Of a stretch of 7,888 nucleotides of DNA, positions 1 to 6,562 are shown piece by piece. Under the pieces are notes generated by a model, which saw nothing but the letters and a program-made list of their open reading frames with translations, was not told the origin of the DNA and did not search any database. A program made the position numbers and the translations under genes. Within the stretch, counting starts at the first letter, position 1. Each line of letters starts with the position of its first letter. Source of the DNA: Nitrospirota bacterium (lineage in GTDB: Bacteria > Nitrospirota_A > Leptospirillia > Leptospirillales > Leptospirillaceae); NCBI GenBank assembly GCA_021795275.1, contig JAJYPO010000100.1:1-7888 (forward strand). Direction: 5' to 3'.

Positions 1-10
1 CCGCGTGGCG

Positions 11-38
11 GGACAGGAGACTCTCCTGTTCGAGAGTC
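11..38. repeat. Two overlapping, mutually exclusive inverted repeats
   Basis: Positions 13-20 (ACAGGAGA) and 22-29 (TCTCCTGT) are exact reverse complements around one base. As RNA this gives a 7-bp stem with a 3-nt loop, extendable by a G-U and a G-C pair at 11-12/30-31. Positions 19-25 (GACTCTC) and 32-38 (GAGAGTC) form a second perfect 7-bp stem with a 6-nt loop that reuses half of the first. Only one of the two can form at a time. No T-run follows on either strand, so neither is an intrinsic terminator by itself. There is no gene within the window to which it can be assigned, and its role is unknown. Confidence 0.45.
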
Positions 39-120
39 GGGACGAGTCGGAATTTGAACGCTTTAATTCTTTTCATGTTGGGCATTGTAGCAGAAAACCC
101 CGCACTGAAAGCCAAATCCG

Positions 121-168
121 GGACGGCCATGCCGTCCGAGCCATCCTTCCCCGCCGTAAACGGCGAGG
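121..168. other. Tandem hairpin pair, possible end of an IS200/IS605-type element or structured RNA
   Basis: The first hairpin pairs GGACGGC at 121-127 with GCCGTCC at 131-137. The second pairs CGCCG at 152-156 with CGGCG at 161-165 across a TAAA loop, and CC at 149-150 with GG at 167-168 past one mismatch. The spacing and the GCCG-TAAA-CGGC type hairpin recall the structured 3' end of tnpB-bearing IS200/IS605 elements. This is a resemblance from memory, not an alignment. No tnpA or tnpB lies in the window; if an element exists, it extends to the left. No T-tract follows on either strand, so these do not look like ordinary terminators. The lower-GC stretch at about 50-110 beside it contains no recognisable gene. 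Confidence 0.3.
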
Positions 169-185
169 TTTGCCGCGCGATTGGA

Positions 186-1036
186 TCAGGAATTTTTTCT
201 TCCAAGTTCCATCTCGACCCGCCGGCCCCACTTCGAGTCGAGATGAAGACGGCGGGCAATCTCATCCCCTGTGAGAATCCGTTCCGAAAGAATGGCGAGA
301 ACAATTTTCCGCGCCCCTTCCTCAAGACCTTCTTCCCGGCCCTTGGCCCACACTTCCATCCTGAGCTTTTCGATCACCGTCACGACCGTTTCCTTTCCGA
401 AAAGAGCCTCGATTTCCACCATGATCCCGGCACGGTCCTCGGGCCCTCTCGTTTCTTCCATGTATTCTACCAAATCGACAAGAGAATCCATCCCCGGCTC
501 CGATCGCACGTCCTGCCCGGAAAAATTTCATGCCGACCAGAGCCAGGGCGAGCCCGATCGAAGAAGACCGGAGAAAAGTCGACTCCGGAGGGAGGAACGG
601 ACGGCCTCCGGGAATCGGCGTAGCTCGTGAAAGCTCCGGATCGCCCCCCCAGGACGTCCTGCCATGATAGAAAATGACCGGAAGGACCGGCGTGAGAGGG
701 GAGCCCTGCCTCTGGACCCGCTTCCAGAGGGCCATCGTGTACTCCAGAATCTGGAAGTAGGCGCCGGGGATCCCGCCAGGACTTGTGCTCAAGCAGAACG
801 AGAATTCGCCGTTTCGCCTCGTCCGGCAACCCGCACTCGACCACAAGGTCGAGATGGCTCCTTGGATAGCGGATTCCCTCGACCTCGCTGTCGCAGATCC
901 GCAAGGCCGAAAGATCGAGGGCCGAACGCTTCGAAGCCGGAAGAACCTTCACGAAAAAGTCCCGAAGAACTCCCGTATACAACAGGAACCGCTTGAAAAA
1001 TCGGTCATGGAGGTGATTTCCCGACGCCCCGGCCAT
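186..1036 (-). pseudogene. Rpn/YhgA-like PD-(D/E)XK nuclease (Transposase_31 family), frameshifted
   Basis: The N-terminal part reads HDRFFKRFL...GVLRDFFVKVLP, then HLDLVVE and LVLLEHKSW. This is the Rpn/YhgA (PF04754) layout, with an Asp and an E-x-K as likely PD-(D/E)XK catalytic residues. After RDP the frame breaks at GGGG 766-769. A second frame continues with AYFQILEYTMALW and LPVIFYHGRTSW. At the C-run 644-650 a third frame takes over with SFHELRRFPEAV, another family landmark. The last part (DSLVDLVEYMEE...EIARRLHLD, ending at 186) is in yet another frame entered near the A-run 521-525. Intermediate switches near 585-600 and 545-570 are likely but less certain. The composite reading contains no in-frame stop, so decay looks recent. 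The start is ATG at 1036 behind AAAGGAGG; a TTG at 1060 is open but lies upstream of that SD. Family members promote recA-independent recombination through nuclease activity; this copy should be inactive. Confidence 0.82.
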
Positions 1037-1410
1037 GGTCCTCCTTTCGACAATGAACAATACCTGTGATCATCCGACATCCGAGAGCATTTTAAGCCTC
1101 CGGCCGGAGCGTGGATCGGATCGTGCCAGCAGAAAAAGAGCATTTCCCTTTGCGTCTTTCCAGAAAACCGACATTCTCTCCAAGCGATCGAGAGACGTGA
1201 CGGGACTCGAGAGACTCCGAAGTGGGAGGGAAAAAGGCTCCGACGCCACTTCACAATGAGTCGGAAAGGGGCGCCGATGAGGGAGCCGGGGACGGCCGGG
1301 CGACTCCCCAGTCATCTTCGGGGAAGGCCGTCCCGAAGAAACGGGAAAACCTTCTTCCCTGCCCGGGAAGAATTCGGAAGGACCCGCCGGGAAGAGATCG
1401 CCGAACCGTG
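1037..1410. other. Intergenic stretch without a convincing gene
   Basis: This is the place where jetB would normally begin, immediately after jetA, but no frame on the minus strand here shows a DUF4194-like protein. A short minus-strand frame at 1070-1174 (34 residues, beginning MSVFWKDAKG) has a plausible start but matches nothing I recognise; it may be a remnant or chance. TCGAGAGAC occurs twice at 1188-1196 and 1207-1215. The Rpn Shine-Dalgarno sequence lies at 1041-1048. No confident promoter was found. Confidence 0.4.
1352..1372 (-). terminator. Possible weak intrinsic terminator after jetA
   Basis: TTCTTCCC at 1352-1359 and GGGAAGAA at 1365-1372 form a perfect 8-bp stem with a 5-nt loop, about 40 nt past the jetA stop codon. 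On the minus strand the 3' arm is followed by GG and then TTTT, so the T-tract is short and displaced. It would work only weakly if at all. Confidence 0.35.
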
Positions 1411-2850
1411 CTACTCCCGGAAGAGGAGCACCCGAACGAGGGTCGCCCGGCGTTCGACCCCCTCCCCGTCCGTCCATCCGATCGTTTCCTCCCGCTCCTC
1501 GTCGACCACCGTCCGGGACCGGTCGGAGGCAATCGCCAGATAGACGACCAGCTCGGCCAGCCCATGCTCCAGGGGATGTCGGGCGACAATTTCTCCCAGG
1601 GAAAGAGGGGAGCGGGCGAGAAGCGCCCGGAGGATACGCCCTTCGAGGCGACTCCGATCCACGGTCGAATGCGCAAACAGAAGATCCGCGGAAAGGTCCT
1701 CCGTCCCGGCCAGGACCAGGGAGGACGGAACCTGAGAGCGGGTCGCAGGGCGATAGAGGGGCCGTTCGAAGGGAAGGGCGATTTCGGGCGCCGTTTCCGC
1801 GAGGGTCATGACCGTTCCGGACGGCGGATCGCGGCGGATCCGGATGGCCTCCTGCTCCACATGGCGCACTAGTTCCATGATCCGGCGGTTTTCAAGCCAG
1901 GCTGCCTCGTCCAGAAAGCGCCGAAGCTGTTCGGAAAGACGGGCGACCGTGCGCTGGGCCCCCTCTCCTGCCTCAAGCCAGTCGTAGTGGATGCGCAGAA
2001 GCCTCCGGTCCGGGCGCAGGGTCCGGACCGCCTCAAGAGAAAAGACCCGCTCGAGCAATGTCGTAAGCTCCTCCTGTCGGGAGGCGCTCATCAGAAAGTC
2101 CCAGAAGGCCCGGAAGCTCTTGCCCTGATCGGAGTCGGCGATGGCGTCCCGTTCTCCGAAAAACTCCTGGAGAAGCGCCCCTTTCGCCCCCTCCCAGGTG
2201 GCGATCCGTTCCCGGACATCCCTGTCCAGACTCCGGAAGTTCTGCTCCACCGCACGGAAATCGGCAAGGAGGGCCCGAGCCGTCATCTCTACCTGAATGA
2301 AGCGTTCCCGGAGCGCCGTGTCGTCCATCAGCTCCATTTTGCCCTCCCGGATGCGCGCCATTTCGGCCTCGATTTCGGAACGCTTCCGTTCGAGCTCGCG
2401 GACACGGGCCTCGGGGTCGGTTTCGCTTCCCTCGGCCATCTGGCGGAGAAGATCGAAAACGGTCAGGAGTCGCGAGGAGGTCCCGATGAACCGTTGCTCT
2501 TCGAGCCCCGCGAGCCATTCGAGAGCCTTCTCCGTCGCCGGGGTAAGATCGTAGTGGGGCTCGTCGCTGTCCAGAGGATAATATTTCCGGAGCCATCCCC
2601 GATCGTCGGAGGCCCAGTCATCCAGATACTCTGCGGCCTCCTTGGGAAAGGCGCCGGGGCCGAACGACTCCCGGAGAAGATAGAGCGTGTCCTCGAGGCG
2701 CGCGACAATCTCCTGGCGGGCGAGACTTCGGACATTGGGCGCGAGGTAGACCTCGTGAAGAAAGCTCGCCACCAGAGGGGCATGGTCGGCCTGAAGCAGG
2801 CGCCATGCCGGGTGAAGGCGCCGAAGAGCATCAAGACGGGCGTATTCGAT
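1411..2850 (-). CDS. jetA: Wadjet subunit JetA (DUF3375, MksF-like kleisin), orphan, apparent ATC start
   Basis: JetA is the kleisin-like subunit of Wadjet, an SMC-related complex that recognises and cuts circular plasmids. It bridges the JetC ATPase and JetB and has no enzymatic activity of its own. The protein is 479 residues, the usual length for DUF3375. It has the N-terminal HPAWRLLQADHAPLVASFL signature at residues 13-31 and YLAPNVR just after it. A charged helical segment, probably coiled coil, lies at about 144-172. Further family landmarks are FWDFLMSASRQEELT, LRIHYDWLEAGE, LENRRIMELV and a C-terminal winged-helix-like region ending near ETIGWTDGEG. The start is odd: the family usually begins M-x-Y, and here I-E-Y is encoded, ATC replacing ATG, 7 nt behind AAAGGAG. 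No in-frame ATG, GTG or TTG lies between the upstream gene's end and codon 1. The next candidate, GTG at 2772, lacks an SD and would delete 26 conserved residues. No jetB, jetC or jetD is visible. The function is therefore probably lost or altered. Confidence 0.9.
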   Translation of the reverse strand: MEYARLDALRRLHPAWRLLQADHAPLVASFLHEVYLAPNVRSLARQEIVARLEDTLYLLRESFGPGAFPKEAAEYLDDWASDDRGWLRKYYPLDSDEPHYDLTPATEKALEWLAGLEEQRFIGTSSRLLTVFDLLRQMAEGSETDPEARVRELERKRSEIEAEMARIREGKMELMDDTALRERFIQVEMTARALLADFRAVEQNFRSLDRDVRERIATWEGAKGALLQEFFGERDAIADSDQGKSFRAFWDFLMSASRQEELTTLLERVFSLEAVRTLRPDRRLLRIHYDWLEAGEGAQRTVARLSEQLRRFLDEAAWLENRRIMELVRHVEQEAIRIRRDPPSGTVMTLAETAPEIALPFERPLYRPATRSQVPSSLVLAGTEDLSADLLFAHSTVDRSRLEGRILRALLARSPLSLGEIVARHPLEHGLAELVVYLAIASDRSRTVVDEEREETIGWTDGEGVERRATLVRVLLFRE

Positions 2851-2857
2851 GGAACGG

Positions 2858-2864
2858 CTCCTTT
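2858..2864 (-). promoter_or_regulatory. Strong Shine-Dalgarno of jetA, fixing the ATC start
   Basis: The minus strand reads AAAGGAG, then a 7-nt spacer, then ATC-GAA-TAC. The spacing is ideal for initiation at 2850. No other start-like codon lies at a suitable distance in the jetA frame. This is the main reason to place the ancestral start here. Confidence 0.75.
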
Positions 2865-2972
2865 CCCGTTGAGATCGCTCCGGAGGCGGCGTCCCTCGAC
2901 GACGATCGGGATTCCCTCTCCGGAGAATGGCTTGGCGGTAAAAAAAGAGGTGGGGCAGGAGGGAACATCCCC

Positions 2973-4367
2973 TCAGAAGAGGGAGCGGGCCGCCTTTCCG
3001 ATTCCTTCGGAGGCCATGGGATGCTGGTCGGCAAATCCCGAGAGGTCGCGGGCCGTGAGCCCCCCGGCCAGGGCGAGCCCGATCTCTCCCACGAGATTGC
3101 CGGCGTCGACGCCGACGATCGTCCCTCCGAGAAGCCGAAGGCTTGACGGTTCGAAAAGAAGGGTGATCCCCCCTCCCGTCTCCCCCAGGATCTGGGCCCG
3201 GGAGTCTTCGGAAAAATCGTACCGGCCCACGATCACGGGGATCCCCTTTTTGCGGGCCGTCTCCGGCACGAGCCCGACGTACGCCGCCTCCGGAAGGGTG
3301 AAGATCGTGGTCGGAACCGGTCCCGGATCATAATAATCGAGGGAATACTCCCCACCGAGGATGTTGTGGGCTGAGACCAAAGACTGGCGGACGGCGGCAT
3401 GGAAGAGCGGAGTGATGCCGTTCACGTCTCCCGCCGCAAAGATGTGGGGGAGGGATGTCCTCATCCCGGGATCGACCACGATCCCTCTTTTCGACACCTC
3501 CACACCGACGGCGGCGAGGCCCTCGGGAATGACCGGCCTGCGGCCGGCCGCCACCATCACACGCGAAAAGGACGAGCGCCGGATCTCTCCCGTCTCTCCC
3601 GTGCGGTAAAGAATCTCTTCGCCTCCCGGGCCCTTGCGGATCTCCTGGACATGAACCTCCGTCAGGATCCGGATGGAAGGGTCCAGAAGGGAGGCCAGAG
3701 CATCCACCATCTCTTCGTCCATCCCGGAAAGAACCCGGGGCCCCTGCTCGAAGAGAGTCACATCCACGCCCAGAGCCCGGAACATCGCGGCCGTCTCGAG
3801 CCCGATGTAGCCTCCCCCGATGATGCCCATCGAATCGGGAAGGGCCGCGAGGGTCGGGGAAAGGGCGAAGAGATCCCGGCTCGTCAGTGCCCGGTCCGCA
3901 CCGGGAAACGGCGGAACCCAAATGTCGCTCCCGGAGGCCACGAGGACAAAGCGCGCACGGTAGCGGTCTTCTCCCCGATCCCCTTCCACCGCCACGGTGT
4001 GGGCGTCGATGAATCGGGCCCGACCCTTGACCAGGCGGATCTTGGGCTGGGTCGCAATCTCCAGGGCATGCTGGTCGTAGCGCTCCCGCTGGACCATGTC
4101 CTTGTGGGCCACGATCCGGGAGTAATCCACCCCGAAGTTTCCCGGAAGTCCGAACTTTCCGAAGCGCTCCTGGCGGAGCCGATGGTGGGCGATTTCCCGG
4201 ACCGTCTTGGAGGGAACGCAGCCCTCCGCGAGGCAGTTCCCGCTCATGACCCCCTTGGGATCGGCCATGACGACGGTCATTCCGGCGCGGGCCAGCCGGA
4301 AGGCGGCGGGGTAGGCACCGCCGCCGGCTCCGGCCATGACGACGTCGACCTCCTGGATCCCCGACAT
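2973..4367 (-). CDS. Dihydrolipoyl dehydrogenase-like FAD/NAD disulfide oxidoreductase
   Basis: This is a class I pyridine nucleotide-disulfide oxidoreductase of 464 residues, the normal length. The FAD-binding motif is at 13-18 (GAGGGA, with Ala in place of the third Gly). The redox-active pair is Cys45-Cys50 in GNCLAEGCVPSK. The NAD-binding motif is GGGYIG at 184-189, with Glu207 at the end of the next strand, which suggests NAD(H) rather than NADP(H). A second FAD motif, AAGD, is at 311-314. The dimerisation domain carries the catalytic HPMASE (His449, Glu454). All parts for NADH/dithiol exchange are present. The likely substrate is dihydrolipoamide or a lipoyl-protein, but no 2-oxoacid dehydrogenase E1/E2 or lipoate genes adjoin it. 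A role with the neighbouring sulfur genes is only inference. ATG is preceded by GGAGGG at 4-nt spacing. The strong terminator of the upstream operon ends 17 nt before the start, leaving no room for a promoter of its own. A T6 run lies about 27 nt past the stop without a clear stem. Confidence 0.88.
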   Translation of the reverse strand: MSGIQEVDVVMAGAGGGAYPAAFRLARAGMTVVMADPKGVMSGNCLAEGCVPSKTVREIAHHRLRQERFGKFGLPGNFGVDYSRIVAHKDMVQRERYDQHALEIATQPKIRLVKGRARFIDAHTVAVEGDRGEDRYRARFVLVASGSDIWVPPFPGADRALTSRDLFALSPTLAALPDSMGIIGGGYIGLETAAMFRALGVDVTLFEQGPRVLSGMDEEMVDALASLLDPSIRILTEVHVQEIRKGPGGEEILYRTGETGEIRRSSFSRVMVAAGRRPVIPEGLAAVGVEVSKRGIVVDPGMRTSLPHIFAAGDVNGITPLFHAAVRQSLVSAHNILGGEYSLDYYDPGPVPTTIFTLPEAAYVGLVPETARKKGIPVIVGRYDFSEDSRAQILGETGGGITLLFEPSSLRLLGGTIVGVDAGNLVGEIGLALAGGLTARDLSGFADQHPMASEGIGKAARSLF

Positions 4368-4383
4368 TCATCCCTCCATATCG

Positions 4384-4419
4384 AAAAAAAGGCGGAGGAA
4401 GCCCCTCGCCTCCTCCGCC
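4384..4419 (-). terminator. Strong intrinsic terminator of sqr-DUF1641, abutting the lpd-like gene
   Basis: GGCGGAGGA at 4391-4399 and TCCTCCGCC at 4411-4419 form a perfect 9-bp GC-rich stem with an 11-nt loop. On the minus strand it is followed directly by seven T (4384-4390). It lies 23 nt past the DUF1641 stop. The T-run ends 17 nt before the start codon of the lpd-like gene, so it could also act as an attenuator for that gene. Confidence 0.9.
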
Positions 4420-4442
4420 GGTTCTCCTTTGAAGGACCACCG

Positions 4443-5195
4443 TCAGTGACGGGCGGCGCGCATCGCCTTCACGAGCTCGAGGCCGGTGTAGATGGCCTTC
4501 TGGTTTTCGGGATCCCCCATGAGGGAGATCAGCCCGAAGATCCCGGAGCCGGTCTTGCCCTCGTCCGACACCCTGTTCATGGCGGAGTTGAGAATCTCCA
4601 CCTCCGAGATCCAGCGCTCGAGGGTCGCCATGATCCGTTCGACGAACGAATCGTTCACGATCCGGGTCAGTGCTACAATCCCCGCCGCCACATCCGGCAG
4701 GGTGTCGATCGCCCCCACCTCATCCATCCTGCGAACCGCATGGTTCAGCCGCTCGACCGGAAGGGCCATGAGCTGCTCCATCAGGCCGCTGGCCCGTTCG
4801 ACCTGGGTGACGAGCCGTTCGAGAAGGCCGTCCGTCAGGATCCGGTTGATGGCCGCGGCCGCCGTTCCGAGCTCGACCAGGGTGTCGAGTCCGCCCGACG
4901 AAACCAGGGGACCCAGCCGCTCGAGAGCCGGGATCACCCCCTCCACCTCCCGGAGCTTCTCGAGAATGGCCACCACATGGGGATCGGAGGCCCGGTCGAG
5001 AAGGGTCACCGCACGGTCGGCGGTCTCGGCGACCCGCTCCACCAGCTGGTTCGATCCGATGTCCATCAGGGCCTTCTGGGCCGTCACCGCTTCGGTCAGC
5101 GTGTCGAGACGGTCGAGGATCCGCACCAGAAGTTCCTGCGTTGCCTGCTCCCCGAGCTTTTCCCCGAGGAGGTCTGTCCGGCTTGCTTCTCCCAT
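4443..5195 (-). CDS. DUF1641 protein, partner of the SQR-like flavoprotein
   Basis: The protein has 250 residues and is almost entirely predicted amphipathic helix, rich in Leu, Val, Glu and Arg, with no cysteine and no hydrophobic segment long enough for a membrane span. The C-terminal stretch from about 214 carries the DUF1641 (PF07849) signature: GIFGLISLMGDPENQKAIY, then GLELVKAM. Repeated helical units of similar form (LVERVAETADRAVTLLDRA, LLERLVTQVERASGLMEQL, FVERIMATLERW) suggest internal duplication of a helical hairpin. The gene starts with ATG behind AGGAG at 6-nt spacing and follows the sqr stop by only 9 nt, so the two are co-transcribed and probably translationally coupled. DUF1641 genes are often found next to SQR-type and formate dehydrogenase-type genes. 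The molecular function is unknown; a scaffold or membrane-docking role is a guess. Confidence 0.85.
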   Translation of the reverse strand: MGEASRTDLLGEKLGEQATQELLVRILDRLDTLTEAVTAQKALMDIGSNQLVERVAETADRAVTLLDRASDPHVVAILEKLREVEGVIPALERLGPLVSSGGLDTLVELGTAAAAINRILTDGLLERLVTQVERASGLMEQLMALPVERLNHAVRRMDEVGAIDTLPDVAAGIVALTRIVNDSFVERIMATLERWISEVEILNSAMNRVSDEGKTGSGIFGLISLMGDPENQKAIYTGLELVKAMRAARH

Positions 5196-5204
5196 CTCTC
5201 TCTC

Positions 5205-6344
5205 CTATAGAATGCCCCGCGAGGTCAGCCAATACATCTTGTTGTAGGAAATCTTCAGCCAGTGCACCATGGTCGTCGGAGTGGGAGGAACCGGCGGGGT
5301 GGTGTAGTTGAAGGAGATGTAGCTGGCCTGGTTCCGGCCGGTCTCGATGAAGCAGAAGACCTTGCCGTCGTACTTGTGGGACGGCTTCTGGCCAGAAAGG
5401 AGGTCGACGACGTTCTCGACGAGGACGTCCGCGGAAAAATGGGCGGTGGAGCCGGCCTTGGAGATCGGAAGGTTGGTGGTGTCCCCCACCACGAAGACGT
5501 TCTCGGAGCCTTCCATCTGGAGAGTCTCCTTGTTGGTGGGGATCCATCCGCCCTCGCCAAGCTTCGAGTCGAGGATCACCTGGGCTCCCCGGTGCTGGGG
5601 AATGGTGATCAGGAGGTCGAAGGGGAGCTGGCTCCCTTCCATGCTGTGGACGATCTTGTTCGTGACGTCGACCTCCTTCAGATTGAAGAAGACCTCGTAC
5701 TTGATCCCCCGCTCCTCGAAGGTCGGAACGGCCCACTTGGCCACCGCCGGGATGGTGTGGACCGCCCCCACCGGATAGGTGTAGGTGATTTCGGCCTTGT
5801 CCCGCAGACCCCGCTTCCTCAGGTAGTCGTCGAGCATGAGGGTCACCTCGACCGGGGCGACAGGACACTTGTGGGGAACGCCCATCGAGATGACGATCTT
5901 GCCCCCGGCGAAGGCCCGCAAGGCATCCCGGAGCTTGATCGAGCCCTCCTCGGTGTGGAACCAGTGGCCCGCTTCGACGAGGCCCGGAGTCAGGTCTGGA
6001 CGGGGAACGGAGCCGGTGGCGATCACCAGGATGTCGTAGCCGTACTCTTTCCCTCCTTTTGCGGTCAGCTTCTGCCCCTTGACGTCGATGGCGGCGATCT
6101 CGTCCAGGACGAATTCGATGCCGGGATCGAGAAGGGAGCGCTGTGGCCGCTTCAGGTCTTCCGGCCGGGAGAGGTCGAAGGGGATGTAGAGCCAACCGGG
6201 CTGGTAGGTGTGGGACTCGGTGTTTCCGATCTGGGTGATCGTCACCGACTTGGAGCGAAGCTCGCCGGCGATCTTGCGCGCGAGCTGGTTTGCGACGATT
6301 GTTCCGGCGACGCCTCCGCCCAGAATCACGATTTTCTTGGCCAT
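5205..6344 (-). CDS. sqr: Sulfide:quinone oxidoreductase-family FAD flavoprotein
   Basis: SQR oxidises sulfide to sulfur or polysulfide and passes electrons to the membrane quinone pool. The protein has 379 residues and starts with an FAD Rossmann motif (IVILGGGVAG, residues 5-14). YQPGWLYIPF at 47-56 is typical of the SQR/flavocytochrome c family, and FVVGD at 284-288 is the second FAD contact. Only two cysteines are present: Cys160 in PHKCPVAP and Cys331 in GKVFCFIETG. They match the two redox cysteines (160 and 356) of characterised SQRs, while the third (Cys128 type) is absent. The C-terminus (HWLKISYNKMYWLTSRGIL) is aromatic and amphipathic, as expected for peripheral membrane attachment. 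ATG at 6344 is chosen for GGAGG at 5-nt spacing; a longer frame to 6527 would run through the leader and promoter. It is the first gene of an operon with DUF1641. A variant substrate, such as another thiol or polysulfide, cannot be excluded. Confidence 0.88.
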   Translation of the reverse strand: MAKKIVILGGGVAGTIVANQLARKIAGELRSKSVTITQIGNTESHTYQPGWLYIPFDLSRPEDLKRPQRSLLDPGIEFVLDEIAAIDVKGQKLTAKGGKEYGYDILVIATGSVPRPDLTPGLVEAGHWFHTEEGSIKLRDALRAFAGGKIVISMGVPHKCPVAPVEVTLMLDDYLRKRGLRDKAEITYTYPVGAVHTIPAVAKWAVPTFEERGIKYEVFFNLKEVDVTNKIVHSMEGSQLPFDLLITIPQHRGAQVILDSKLGEGGWIPTNKETLQMEGSENVFVVGDTTNLPISKAGSTAHFSADVLVENVVDLLSGQKPSHKYDGKVFCFIETGRNQASYISFNYTTPPVPPTPTTMVHWLKISYNKMYWLTSRGIL

Positions 6345-6492
6345 TCTTTCCTCCGCCCTGGTCCGGGAAAGAGGGGAGGAACTCTTCCCGTCCTCCCGGA
6401 CCGGATTCATCCTCGGGGCGACCGGGTCACCGGCGCCCCCCGACAGTTGGCCGCAAGGCAGGGCCGGATCAGATCGGGCCCTGCCTTCCGAC
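6345..6492 (-). promoter_or_regulatory. Structured 5' leader of sqr with three hairpins
   Basis: The inferred transcript leader is about 150 nt. In transcript order it holds an 11-bp perfect stem (6455-6465 with 6477-6487, 11-nt loop), then an 8-bp stem with one bulged base and a GTCA-type tetraloop (6417-6437), then a 9-bp stem (6360-6368 with 6394-6402) ending only a few bases before the Shine-Dalgarno sequence (6350-6354). No stem is followed by a T-run, so transcription attenuation is unlikely. Control of translation, RNA stability or protein binding is possible. I do not recognise a known riboswitch class. Confidence 0.55.
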
Positions 6493-6498
6493 CTCCCG

Positions 6499-6527
6499 AT
6501 TCTAGTCCAACAACACGGGAACCGCAA
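6499..6527 (-). promoter_or_regulatory. Sigma70-type promoter of the sqr operon
   Basis: On the minus strand the -35 box is TTGCGG (6522-6527), followed by 17 nt and a -10 box TAGAAT (6499-6504). The start of transcription is expected near 6492. The position between the chemoreceptor terminator and sqr supports it. Confidence 0.7.
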
Positions 6528-6562
6528 GGGAAAATGGGGGATAATTCGAGGGACTTAGGAGA

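Noticed and set aside
1070..1477. 135-codon minus-strand frame after jetA, considered as jetB
   Set aside because: It overlaps the end of jetA in another frame, is Pro/Arg/Ser rich for most of its length and shows no DUF4194 features. Only its last 34 codons look at all protein-like.
1411..2772. GTG at 2772 as the jetA start
   Set aside because: It has no SD and removes the conserved HPAWRLL segment.
2941..2975. T6 run after the lpd-like gene as an intrinsic terminator
   Set aside because: The only stem nearby (GAGGG/CCCTC) is short and separated from the T-run by about 14 nt.
1987..3333. 448-codon open frame on the plus strand opposite jetA and lpd
   Set aside because: Antisense shadow of jetA and the end of the lpd-like gene; no recognisable domain.
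3399..5210. 603-codon open frame on the plus strand
   Set aside because: It lies antisense across two well-recognised genes and a terminator, its translation is low-complexity (Gly, Arg, Pro, His rich) with no family motif, and such frames are expected opposite genes with high G/C in third positions.
6345..6527. N-terminal extension of sqr to an upstream start at 6527
   Set aside because: The extension covers the -35/-10 boxes and leader, is Arg/Pro rich without homology, and the ATG at 6344 has a good SD and directly precedes the FAD motif.
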